Shown here in pieces: positions 50,703 through 58,883 of a DNA stretch of 64,000 nucleotides. The notes under the pieces were generated by a model. That model searched no databases. It saw only the letters and a program-made list of their open reading frames with translations, and was not told the DNA's origin. The stretch covers positions 62,001 through 126,000 of the forward strand of contig JAHDOV010000004.1 of NCBI GenBank assembly GCA_018434685.1, written 5' to 3'. The DNA comes from Deltaproteobacteria bacterium. GTDB lineage: Bacteria > Desulfobacterota > Desulfomonilia > UBA1062. Each line of letters begins with the position of its first letter. Position 1 is the stretch's first letter. Both the position numbers and the translations under genes were made by a program.

Positions 50703-51448
50703 CCTTGTACCTCCAGATGTATTTTTTTCATGGCACCGCTGTGGTACAACTTCTGGGTGCCCCCTCCTTCCATTACAATCTGTAAGGCCTTTTCACCATC
50801 TGTTACCGCGGATCCGGCAAGATAGGTAACCGGCGTCGATCCGAAGACCTCGGGAATCATGGGGGTCGATGGTCCCATGAGGATCACGTCGCGCGCCGTG
50901 TTGGGCTGGGCAAGGAGCTCGCCGATGGTGCGGTTCAAGATCGTCGTTGCGCTCAGGATGATGATGTCTGCCTCGGCAAACGCCTGGGCCATGTCCTCTT
51001 TCGGCCTGATAAGGGGCGCCTCAAGGGCTCTTTTCTCGAAGACGCTTACCTGTGCCCCTGCCTTTTTGAGCATCATCGCAACCGGCTCGATAAACCCGAC
51101 CATGGCGACACGGTCCCCGCTCTGAACCGCCATGCGCTCCATGACATCGACTCCCTGTCCCCGGTTCGGGGTATTGTTGAGTGCATTGACGGCGGCAAGG
51201 GCAATTGCCCGGGAAAGCAGGTGATCTGTGGTACCGAGTTCCAAAATATCGGCAAGGGGTGATCCCTTAAGGGTTCCTGCCCTGCTGAAAACCGAACATC
51301 CCAGCATACTTGTATCAGCGATATTTGCGCTGAGCCCTACCCGCTGCCCTTCGAGCTCAACCGCAATATAACCGAGTCCCAGTACTACTGCCTCTACTCT
51401 CAGATGTTTTTCAGCATCAGATGCTGTCTCAAGAAGTTGTTTCATCAT
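50699..51448 (-). CDS. DUF364/DUF4213 putative metal-chelation protein (249 aa)
   Basis: The N-terminal region (about 1-85) resembles DUF4213, the enolase-N-like domain. The C-terminal Rossmann-like DUF364 domain has VAMVGFIEPVAMMLKKAG, ADIIILSATTILNRTIGELL and ILMGPSTPMIPEVF. The family is proposed to bind heavy metals, often near molybdate or siderophore-type genes. Its 4-nt overlap with moaA hints at Mo/W handling. It has its own promoter with no leader, so it starts the operon. Confidence 0.75.
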   Translation of the reverse strand: MMKQLLETASDAEKHLRVEAVVLGLGYIAVELEGQRVGLSANIADTSMLGCSVFSRAGTLKGSPLADILELGTTDHLLSRAIALAAVNALNNTPNRGQGVDVMERMAVQSGDRVAMVGFIEPVAMMLKKAGAQVSVFEKRALEAPLIRPKEDMAQAFAEADIIILSATTILNRTIGELLAQPNTARDVILMGPSTPMIPEVFGSTPVTYLAGSAVTDGEKALQIVMEGGGTQKLYHSGAMKKIHLEVQG

Positions 51449-51454
51449 GGGATA

Positions 51455-51483
51455 AAAATAGGCTATTAACTATGTTTTGTCAA
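51455..51483 (-). promoter_or_regulatory. Promoter of the DUF364-moaA operon, apparently leaderless
   Basis: On the minus strand TTGACA (51483-51478), a 17-nt spacer and TATTTT (51460-51455), then only TATCCC before the ATG ATG at 51448. No ribosome site is present. Confidence 0.65.
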
Positions 51484-51537
51484 ATATATGTATCGCGAGG
51501 TATATCGGTGGGTTGTCTCATGGCGGTCGAGAAGCGC

Positions 51538-52029
51538 CTACTCCTGGGCCAGGACGCCCTCCAGCTTCAGGAGCACTTCCTTGCGGTGAATCCCCGAGCT
51601 GTAGCCCCCCAGGGAGCTGCTTCCTACTACCCGGTGACAGGGTACGATCACCGGCAGGGGATTCTTTTTACACGCCTGCCCCACTGCCCGGGCAAGATGG
51701 CGGTTTCCCAGTGCCCTGGCTATATCGGAATAGGCAGCGGTTTCTCCGTAGGGAATTCGGGATATGGCACTGAGGATCTGGTGAAACAAGGTTCGGGGCT
51801 CGGCCCCTGTGCCATGGAGGGACCAAGTGGGGATTCCTTGTGGAAAACACAGCACACCCGGTATCCCCCTGGATCGTTTCCTGAAATAGGCATCGAGGCC
51901 GTCCATGATCCAGTCGAGCTCGCCGCCATGCACGGTTCCTCCGATGGGTTCCCAGCTCACCTCGCTCACCATGGTGGTATCGCCGCAGACCCAGAGTCTT
52001 CCGCAGGCGGTCTCGAGTACTCCGATCAT
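51538..52029 (-). CDS. ogt: Methylated-DNA-protein-cysteine methyltransferase
   Basis: It repairs O6-methylguanine by accepting the alkyl group on a single cysteine. The active site VIVPCHRVVG has Cys131, the helix-turn-helix arginine-finger region AVGQACKKNPLPV precedes it, and YGETAAYSDIA is the usual lead-in. At 163 aa it is the Ogt size without an Ada domain. The start overlaps the MinD-like gene stop (ATGA), so it is co-translated with it. The name ogt is by family; function follows from the intact motif. Confidence 0.9.
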   Translation of the reverse strand: MIGVLETACGRLWVCGDTTMVSEVSWEPIGGTVHGGELDWIMDGLDAYFRKRSRGIPGVLCFPQGIPTWSLHGTGAEPRTLFHQILSAISRIPYGETAAYSDIARALGNRHLARAVGQACKKNPLPVIVPCHRVVGSSSLGGYSSGIHRKEVLLKLEGVLAQE

Positions 52030-53003
52030 ATGACCGGTCCCTGTCTGGAGGGTGAATCGAGATCCCGTTCGATCCTGGCTACGATTCGCTCGAGGAGAAA
52101 CCGGGTTCTGCGCTGCTCATCGAGGATGTCATGGATGGTGTGCTCGAGAGAGCCCTCCCGTTCAGGCCCGTTGAACGATTCTGCGGCCCTCTCTCTGGGC
52201 TTCGCCGACCTCACGATCATGTTCAGCAGGCGCGACCAGAACTTGTCATAATCAGCCTGAGGGGTGTTCTGGCCGAGCATGGTCAGGGCAATGACCCGAT
52301 AACACCTGGCTATATCAGAGGTCGGGAAGCGGACAATGGCCGGAACCTGGTCCGATACCGCCCTGGTCAGCTTTTCATCGCTGAACACACTCCCCAGAAA
52401 TCCCACCGGGGTATCGAGAAATCGCCTGGAAGCCGATGCGATCTTCTTGTAGATCGTGTGTCCAGCTGCACTGTTCTTCACCATGCTCGAAAACATGGCT
52501 ATCCTGCCGTCATACCCATTCCGCTTGAGCACCTTGATCAGGGCATAGGCATCGGTGAGGCTCGTGGGTTCGGGGCTGACGCCGACGATTACCTCCGGGA
52601 CCGCCATGAGAAAGGATATGACCCCGGTGGAGATGCCCGAGGAGGTATCCACGAGGAGATAATCCGTGTCGCCCGCTCCCCTGCTCACCGATTTTACCAG
52701 ATTATGGATCTGCTCCCCGGAGAGATCCGCCATATCCTGCGTCCCCGAACAGCCGGGGATCAAGTCGATTTTATAATCCGTTCGAATAATGATATCATTA
52801 AGCTCAGCCCTGCCGAGAACAACGTCTTCAAGCGTACGGTGTGGCCTGATCCCCAGCAGAACATCCAGGTTCGCAAGACCGAGATCGGCATCAAGGATCT
52901 GCACCCGGTTATCCATCATGGCCAGACTGATACCCACATTGAGAACGAAGTTGCTTTTTCCAACTCCACCCTTTCCCGAGGTTATGGCAATCACACGCGG
53001 CAT
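52026..53003 (-). CDS. MinD/ParA-family P-loop ATPase (FlhG-like, 325 aa)
   Basis: It has the deviant Walker A SGKGGVGKSN at 9-18, DADLGLANLDVLLG near 38-51, LVDTSSGIS as Walker B, and a nucleotide-contact SPEPTSLTDAYALIK region. The family (MinD/FlhG/MRP-type) positions cell structures or regulates flagellar number. The C-terminal 60 residues (SAKPRERAAESFNGP...) are variable. No flagellar or minC gene is nearby; the neighbours are Ogt and SMC. The start at 53003 follows AAAGGA; 53021 is possible. Confidence 0.78.
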   Translation of the reverse strand: MPRVIAITSGKGGVGKSNFVLNVGISLAMMDNRVQILDADLGLANLDVLLGIRPHRTLEDVVLGRAELNDIIIRTDYKIDLIPGCSGTQDMADLSGEQIHNLVKSVSRGAGDTDYLLVDTSSGISTGVISFLMAVPEVIVGVSPEPTSLTDAYALIKVLKRNGYDGRIAMFSSMVKNSAAGHTIYKKIASASRRFLDTPVGFLGSVFSDEKLTRAVSDQVPAIVRFPTSDIARCYRVIALTMLGQNTPQADYDKFWSRLLNMIVRSAKPRERAAESFNGPEREGSLEHTIHDILDEQRRTRFLLERIVARIERDLDSPSRQGPVI

Positions 53004-53125
53004 AATGCTATCCTTTCGCATCTCCCCTGCAATATACGTGCAAAGCTTGTGCGTTAAAAATAAAGGATATTTTTACCAGATTCGAGAGAAAAAGGGAAAC
53101 CCTTTTCCCTCGGGAGAGAAATTAT

Positions 53126-56100
53126 TTATCCCTCCATGTCCTGGAGGACCAGAGAGACCACCTTGCTGACCCCGGGGACATCGAAGGTAACACCATAGAT
53201 GATATCTGCCATCTCCATGGTGTAGCGGTTATGGGTTACGATGATAAACTGAGAATCCTGTGAAAAGGTCCTGATGAGACGATTGAAGCGGACGACATTT
53301 GCATCGTCCAGGGGGGCATCCACCTCGTCGAGGATACAAAATGGCGACGGCCGCACCTTGAACAGGGCAAAGACAAAACTCAGTGCGCACAGGGTCTTCT
53401 CCCCTTCGGACAGGAGCGTCATGGCCTTGAGCCTCTTGAACGGGGGAGAAGCGAGGATCTCCACGCCCGAGTCCATGCCCTCGTTTTCCATGAGCACGAT
53501 ATCGGCCGTTCCCCCGCCGAAAATGGTGGTGAAGATCTCCTGGAAATTCACCTTGACCTTCTCGAAGGTTGCCATGAACGCCTTGGTGCTCTGCCTCTCG
53601 ATATTCGAGATGACCTCCTTGAGGCGAGTGCCCGCCTGGACGATGTCTTCGTACTGCCGGTGAAGATCGTCCCACCTGGCCTGGACATTTTCATAGGCAT
53701 CGATGGAGGCGAAGTTTATCTGCCCCATCCGCTCTATTCGGTTTCCGAGCACGGCCACCTTTTCCCGGGTCTCCTCAGGACGAAAGGATTCCGGCACCTC
53801 GGGGAGACCCTTGCCGAACCGTGCCTCCAGGCGTTCCAGGCTCATGGAATACGCGATCTCCTGCTCCTTTTGTCTGACCAGGTACGAATTCCTGGTCTTC
53901 TCCAGGTGATCGATGGTTTCCTTGCACTGGTCGCTGCTTTCAGCCAGGGTTCTCCTGGTGTCTGCCAACTCATCAAATTCCGGTATGAGCTGCCCCCTGG
54001 CTTCCTCCAGCCGGCTGCATTCCTTCTTTAACCGGGAAAGCTCCGCACCTGCGCGCTCAAGGGCCTCGCCGATCGATGCCTCCGTCTGCCTGAGGCCCTC
54101 GACCCTTTCATGATCTTTTCCCGTCTCCTGGCGCATCTTGTCCAGGTTCGCCCGTATCCCCTGGGACCTCTCGCCCCTGGAGGCAAAGGCCACCTTCAGC
54201 TCGTTCAGACGGGACGTCCGGTTCCGTATCGTTGCACGGGCATCCTCGTACACTGCCTTGGCTGCCTCCTTCCTATCATCCAGGGTCTTGATCAGGGCCT
54301 GGTTGTGCTCGATCTGGCCATCTACAAGCTCTTTCTGTGAAGAAAGATCACTGAGGTCGTCCTTGAGCTTCTCGGCCATCTCCTCCCAGCCCGAGATATC
54401 CCGCACATAGGAATTTTCCCGCTCACCGATCCGTTCGAGGTCCCGCAGTGTCTCGTTGCGGGACTCCGACAATTTCGCCATCTCCCGGTTGAGCCCGTCT
54501 CCTTTTGCCGCATGCTCGCTTTTTTCCCGATTCAGGTCCACAAGACGTGCCTTGAGGCCTGCAAGCCTCTCCTTGGCTGCTGTAATCTCCCCCTCCAGGA
54601 GGTGCATCTGCTCGGTCAGCTGTTGTTTCTCGGCCTTTGCCTTGAGGCTCTCGGCATATTTCGCCATCTCTGCGGTCGTTCGTACGATCCCTGTGGGTTC
54701 GAGCACCATCCCGTCCTTGGTTACAAAGCTGCACGATCTCAATCCCTGGTTCCACAGCATCAACGCACAGTGAATATCCTCCACCACCCACATGTCCCGG
54801 GAAAGGGCGGAAACAACGTCTTCAAAGCCTGCCTGTGCCTCCATACAGTCGCACAACGGTCCGATTATCCCGCTGCCGCGGGGCAGGGCATGCTCCACAC
54901 GGCCCCCCAGGTGAGGACGTTTGGGTATGTATCCGGGGCCTGCCTGGTCTTTCAGCAGCAGCTCCCGGAGTTCTTCGTGGTCTTGTATGATGACAAAATC
55001 CAGGGATTCACCCATGGATCTCCCCACGGCCTCCTCAAAGCCCGCATGAACCATCAGCATGTCGGAGACCTTCCGGTGGCCATTGGCGCTGGCTGGTGTC
55101 CGCCCGGGGTCCTTCGCGCCCGAATGGATCATCCTCTCGAGCATGGAGATCTTTGCCCCGAGCTGTGCATATTCTTTCTCCATGCCAACCACGGACTGCA
55201 CGTCCTCCTCGATCCTTGTCGAGAGTGCTGCTGTCTCATGCCCCAGGGTCTGCAGCGTGCTCTCGATGGCCTCCCGGGCATGGCGCGTATCCTCGAGCGT
55301 CCCATCCAGGTCCCCCAGCCGCTCCTGGAAAGACTTTTTCTTTTTCTTGATCTCGATGAGATCGTCGGTGCGTTTCCTCGTGTTGGTGAGTACCTCCTGG
55401 TACCTGGTCTTCATGGATGAAAGCCGCTGTTCCATGGCCCGCGCCTGACCGATTGCATCGAAGAGTCCGGCCCTGCCCTGACTGTAGTCGTCCTCGAGCA
55501 CCTTGTATGCCCGAAAGAGGAGCTCCTCCTGTTCCTGTCCCGCTGCAAGTTCTCCTTCCAGCTGTTCCATCTCGCCGGACAGGGTCCGAAGAGCGTTCTC
55601 AACCACCTCAAGTTCCTGCTGCGACTCCTGCATGGCGCTGAAGGTCTGCTCCGTTCGTGCGGCAAGCATATCAAGGGTCGCCCTGATATCCTTTCTCCGC
55701 TCCTGATTCGTGTCGATATCCCCCTGTATCAGGAGCATCCTCGACTGTACCTCGTTCAATTCTTTGGTGGCAGCGTCGATCTGTTCCTTTGCATCTGCCA
55801 GGCGGGCCGAGTAGGACCCCAACACTCTCGTATACTCCTGGTGCTGCTTCTCAAACGCCTCGATCTGCCGGACAACCTCGAGAGACTCCTGTTCAATGCC
55901 CGTGCGTGCAGCTGCTATGGCGTGCAGTTCATGTGCCCAGAGATTTCTCGTGAGCTCGTTGATCTCGGATCGGACGAGCTGGTATCGATGTGCCTTGTTT
56001 GCCTGGGCCTTCAGGTCGTCCTTCTGCCGGGACACCTCGGTCAGTACGTCTTTGATCCTCTCGAGATTGCTCGATGTGGCCTCCAGCCTTTTTATGGCTT

Positions 56101-56635
56101 CGGCCCGCTTTATCCTGAACTTTCCGACCTCGGCCACCTCCTCGATGAGGTAGCGGATATCCTCGGGCCTTGACTGGATGATGTCTTTGATCTTTCCCTG
56201 CTCGATGATGGCATACCCATGCCGGTCCAACCCCGTATCGAGGAAGAGGTCGGTGATATCCTTCAGGCGGCATTTCACGCCGTTGATGGAGTAGACGCTC
56301 TCCCCGGTCCGGTAGAGTCTTCTCGATATGGATACCTCGTCGAATCCGTCGAGCGTTTTCGGGAAATATCCGCCGTCACGGACAAACTCAAGGGTTACCT
56401 GGGCCATGGAACCCGGATGCTCGTCCTGGGTTCCCGAAAAGATGACATCGCTCATGGACCCGGCCCGCAAGGATCTGATGGACTGTTCCCCGAGTGTCCA
56501 GCGAATCGCGTCGATAAGGTTGCTCTTGCCACAGCCGTTGGGCCCGGCAATGCAGGTGACCCCGTCAGAGAGCGCCAGAACCGTCTTTTTCGCTAAGGAC
56601 TTGAACCCCTTGATTTCAACCTTTTTCAACTTCAC
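53126..56635 (-). CDS. smc: Chromosome segregation ATPase SMC (1169 aa)
   Basis: This condensin subunit compacts and segregates the chromosome with ScpA/ScpB. The N-terminal ATPase half has AGPNGCGKSNLIDAIRW near 30-46. Two long coiled coils flank a hinge at about 520-640 (MLMVHAGFEEAVGRSMGES). The C-terminal half carries the ABC signature LLSEGEKTLCALSF near 1072 and Walker B CILDEVDAPLDDANV near 1097. Start is GTG at 56635; a TTG at 56629 with GGAG upstream is an alternative. Full length, single gene. Confidence 0.93.
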   Translation of the reverse strand: MKLKKVEIKGFKSLAKKTVLALSDGVTCIAGPNGCGKSNLIDAIRWTLGEQSIRSLRAGSMSDVIFSGTQDEHPGSMAQVTLEFVRDGGYFPKTLDGFDEVSISRRLYRTGESVYSINGVKCRLKDITDLFLDTGLDRHGYAIIEQGKIKDIIQSRPEDIRYLIEEVAEVGKFRIKRAEAIKRLEATSSNLERIKDVLTEVSRQKDDLKAQANKAHRYQLVRSEINELTRNLWAHELHAIAAARTGIEQESLEVVRQIEAFEKQHQEYTRVLGSYSARLADAKEQIDAATKELNEVQSRMLLIQGDIDTNQERRKDIRATLDMLAARTEQTFSAMQESQQELEVVENALRTLSGEMEQLEGELAAGQEQEELLFRAYKVLEDDYSQGRAGLFDAIGQARAMEQRLSSMKTRYQEVLTNTRKRTDDLIEIKKKKKSFQERLGDLDGTLEDTRHAREAIESTLQTLGHETAALSTRIEEDVQSVVGMEKEYAQLGAKISMLERMIHSGAKDPGRTPASANGHRKVSDMLMVHAGFEEAVGRSMGESLDFVIIQDHEELRELLLKDQAGPGYIPKRPHLGGRVEHALPRGSGIIGPLCDCMEAQAGFEDVVSALSRDMWVVEDIHCALMLWNQGLRSCSFVTKDGMVLEPTGIVRTTAEMAKYAESLKAKAEKQQLTEQMHLLEGEITAAKERLAGLKARLVDLNREKSEHAAKGDGLNREMAKLSESRNETLRDLERIGERENSYVRDISGWEEMAEKLKDDLSDLSSQKELVDGQIEHNQALIKTLDDRKEAAKAVYEDARATIRNRTSRLNELKVAFASRGERSQGIRANLDKMRQETGKDHERVEGLRQTEASIGEALERAGAELSRLKKECSRLEEARGQLIPEFDELADTRRTLAESSDQCKETIDHLEKTRNSYLVRQKEQEIAYSMSLERLEARFGKGLPEVPESFRPEETREKVAVLGNRIERMGQINFASIDAYENVQARWDDLHRQYEDIVQAGTRLKEVISNIERQSTKAFMATFEKVKVNFQEIFTTIFGGGTADIVLMENEGMDSGVEILASPPFKRLKAMTLLSEGEKTLCALSFVFALFKVRPSPFCILDEVDAPLDDANVVRFNRLIRTFSQDSQFIIVTHNRYTMEMADIIYGVTFDVPGVSKVVSLVLQDMEG

Positions 56636-56797
56636 TCCATTGCTTTATCAGAGCTTTGTCGGGAAAAGCAAGCATGGTTGTGACAATCCCCCTTTGACAA
56701 AGGATCTCGGCATCAGGGAGGAAAACACCTTGCATTTGACCCCTGAAACCGGCAATACAGGTACTAAAGATGCGTTAGAGTCATTATGGAGGGTTCC
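56636..56797. promoter_or_regulatory. Divergent smc / yggT control region
   Basis: It contains the 13-nt palindrome CCTTTG-A-CAAAGG (56691-56703) and a TTGACC near 56747 that may serve rightward transcription. No clear full promoter could be assigned on either strand. Confidence 0.35.
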
Positions 56798-57394
56798 ATG
56801 AACGTAGCGAACAGCATGCTCCCGGTCCTCGGTCACATTCTCCACATCCTGCTCACACTCTATCTGTGGATTGTCATCATCGGGGCACTGATCTCCTGGA
56901 TCAACCCTGATCCGTATAATCCCATCGTCCGTTTTCTCCGCAGCGTCACCGCTCCGGTTTTTTCCTGGCTAAGGAGGCGCCTGCCTTTGATCATGGGCGG
57001 CTTTGACCTTTCACCCATTGTCGTCATAGCGTTCGTCATCTTCCTGGATATGTCCCTGGTGACCTCCCTGAGGGAACAGGGGAACATCATCCCCAACATC
57101 CTTATCGGGCTCGGCCAGTCCATCTATATCCTGCTCAATTTCTACATGTGGGTCGTCATTATCGCAGCCGTCATCACCTTCGTGAACCCGAATCCGTACA
57201 ATCCCATCGTCCGCTTCCTCCATTCGGTAACCTCCCCTGTCTTTTCCTGGTTCCGCAGGAGACTGCCGCTCAGCATAGGGGGCCTCGACTTCTCTCCTGT
57301 CATCGTTATCATGCTGCTGCTGTTCATGAATGCGGTTGTTTCAAAAAGCCTCATCGCCACCGGAGTGAGGCTCAAATTACAAGGAGGTCTGTGA
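56798..57394 (+). CDS. YggT-family membrane protein, two tandem YggT units (198 aa)
   Basis: YggT proteins are small membrane proteins of uncertain function often next to divIVA. Each half has a helix-loop-helix with NPxPYNPIVRFL and (T/S)APVFSWLRRRLPL-like blocks, followed by GGxDxSP(V/I). The two halves are internally duplicated at about 20-85 and 112-178 and are very similar even at the DNA level (aatcccatcgtccg). GGAGG is 6 nt before ATG 56798; an ATG at 56786 is less likely. It overlaps divIVA by one base. Confidence 0.85.
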   Translation: MNVANSMLPVLGHILHILLTLYLWIVIIGALISWINPDPYNPIVRFLRSVTAPVFSWLRRRLPLIMGGFDLSPIVVIAFVIFLDMSLVTSLREQGNIIPNILIGLGQSIYILLNFYMWVVIIAAVITFVNPNPYNPIVRFLHSVTSPVFSWFRRRLPLSIGGLDFSPVIVIMLLLFMNAVVSKSLIATGVRLKLQGGL

Positions 57395-57918
57395 TGAAAT
57401 TAACACCGGAAATGATACGGGAACAGCGTTTCAAGGCAAAACTCTCGGGGTTCGACAAGGATGAGGTAATCCACTTTCTGATGGACATCGCCGATGATCT
57501 GGAGGAGCTCGTGGAAGAGAATAGCCTCCTCAAGAGCGAAGTCGCTTCCATGAAGGACAAGCAGAAGGACCTCGAAGATCTTTTCCTGTCGGCCAAACAG
57601 TTCTCCGATGAAAAGATCAGGAAGGCCGAGACCGAGGCGAGGAACATCGTGGCCGAGGCCGACAAGTCTGCAACGGCCCTCGAGGAACAGGCACGGCTCA
57701 AGATTGTCGAGGCCGAAAACAGGGGTGCACAGATCCTGGATGATGCGCAGCAGAGGGCATCGGAGCTCCTCATGGAGGCTCGGCAGAGCAAGACGGATCT
57801 CGAAGGCGAACTCTCTGAGCTCAGGGCAAAGAGAACAACGCTCTTCTCCGAGCTCAAGGCCATCCTCGAGTCGTACCAGGGATGGATCAGGGAGCGGGGG
57901 GATGTGGATCCGAAGTGA
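57394..57918 (+). CDS. divIVA: DivIVA-domain coiled-coil protein (174 aa)
   Basis: It starts with the DivIVA N-terminal motif (LTPEMIREQRFKAKLSGFDKDEV, about 3-25; SGFD is the lipid-binding loop). A long coiled coil to about residue 155 is rich in AE/KA heptads. DivIVA proteins bind curved membrane at poles or septa; in Gram-negatives they are rarer and their role is less clear. AAGGAGG precedes the ATG. It overlaps yggU by 17 nt. Confidence 0.85.
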   Translation: MKLTPEMIREQRFKAKLSGFDKDEVIHFLMDIADDLEELVEENSLLKSEVASMKDKQKDLEDLFLSAKQFSDEKIRKAETEARNIVAEADKSATALEEQARLKIVEAENRGAQILDDAQQRASELLMEARQSKTDLEGELSELRAKRTTLFSELKAILESYQGWIRERGDVDPK

Positions 57919-58198
57919 CGGTGATTCCACCTTCGTGGAATGCAGGATTCACCCCAATGCAAGCAAGGACAGTATCGAGGGTATCCGGGAGGACCGGCTC
58001 AGTGTCCGCCTGAGTGCTCCCCCCATTGAAGGCAAGGCCAATAAGGCCCTGATAAAGTTCCTCTCAAAAAATCTGCATATTGCAAAATCGAGGATTGCCA
58101 TATCCCAAGGAGACAAGAGCAGGATAAAGGTGCTCCGCCTCGAGGGCATCGGGCTTGACGAGGTACTCTCGGGCCTCGGCCTTACTCTATCACCCTGA
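57902..58198 (+). CDS. YggU/DUF167 family protein (98 aa)
   Basis: A small alpha/beta protein of unknown function with the family motifs CRIHPNASKDSI, RLSAPPIEGKANKALIKFLS (about 38-57) and SQGDKSRIKVLRL. It commonly sits beside yggT. Its 5' end overlaps divIVA by 17 nt and its 3' end overlaps the convergent CBS-ACT gene by 17 nt. Start ATG 57902 follows GGGAGCGGGGGG. Confidence 0.82.
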   Translation: MWIRSDGDSTFVECRIHPNASKDSIEGIREDRLSVRLSAPPIEGKANKALIKFLSKNLHIAKSRIAISQGDKSRIKVLRLEGIGLDEVLSGLGLTLSP

Positions 58199-58781
58199 CC
58201 CCGCGGTATCCAAGATCGGTGAGCTCCTGGGCCATGGCCGCGGTATCGCCTCCGGAAACGCGGAAGTGGTGGGAGTTATCGTCCCCGTTGATCGTCATGC
58301 CGGCGCTGATGATGTACCCGCCCTGTTGTTCGATAATGGATACAACCTCATCGAACGAGCCGTGAATGCCCTTGAGGATGACATCGATTCGGGCCCCTGC
58401 CTTGAGGACCCCCATGATATCGATAAAGGCCTTGAGGATATCGTTGACGGTAATTATGCCAACTATCCTGTCCTCCTCGACAACGGGCAGGCACCCGATG
58501 TTCTTTTCATAGATGATCCGGGCGGCATTCTCCAGGGTGGTCTCCCGGGTGATCGTATAGGGATTCTGGATCATGACATCGCTCACCTTGAGGCTTTCAA
58601 GCATAGCGGCCAGGATGGCCTGCTTCAGGTCCCCAAGCGTGACAAGCCCGACAAACTCTCTGTTGTCGATAACCGGCAGATGGCGAACAGAGTGCTTCTT
58701 CATAACCATCAGGGCATCGCGAATTCCGGCGTCACTCCCTATGGTGACGAGATCTTTTATCATCCACGAATCAACCTTCAT
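58182..58781 (-). CDS. CBS-pair protein with C-terminal ACT domain (199 aa)
   Basis: Two CBS motifs (about 6-55 and 68-118; VRHLPVID, IGCLPVVEEDRIVGIIT) form a Bateman module that usually senses adenine nucleotides. It is followed by an ACT-like domain at about 125-199 (GARIDVILKGIHGSFDEVV). AcuB-like proteins have this CBS-ACT layout, and AcuB is linked to acetoin or acetyl-CoA synthetase control. Whether this one regulates the acyl-CoA ligases in the window is unknown. Its 3' end overlaps yggU. Confidence 0.82.
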   Translation of the reverse strand: MKVDSWMIKDLVTIGSDAGIRDALMVMKKHSVRHLPVIDNREFVGLVTLGDLKQAILAAMLESLKVSDVMIQNPYTITRETTLENAARIIYEKNIGCLPVVEEDRIVGIITVNDILKAFIDIMGVLKAGARIDVILKGIHGSFDEVVSIIEQQGGYIISAGMTINGDDNSHHFRVSGGDTAAMAQELTDLGYRGVRVIE

Positions 58782-58883
58782 ACCTCTACCCTATACCAAA
58801 AATCTCTCCTAATTGAAAGATCCTTCACGGTTTTGCCTCCATGGCAGGAACCAGCCTTACCATGTCCGGGCCACAGCGGTGTG

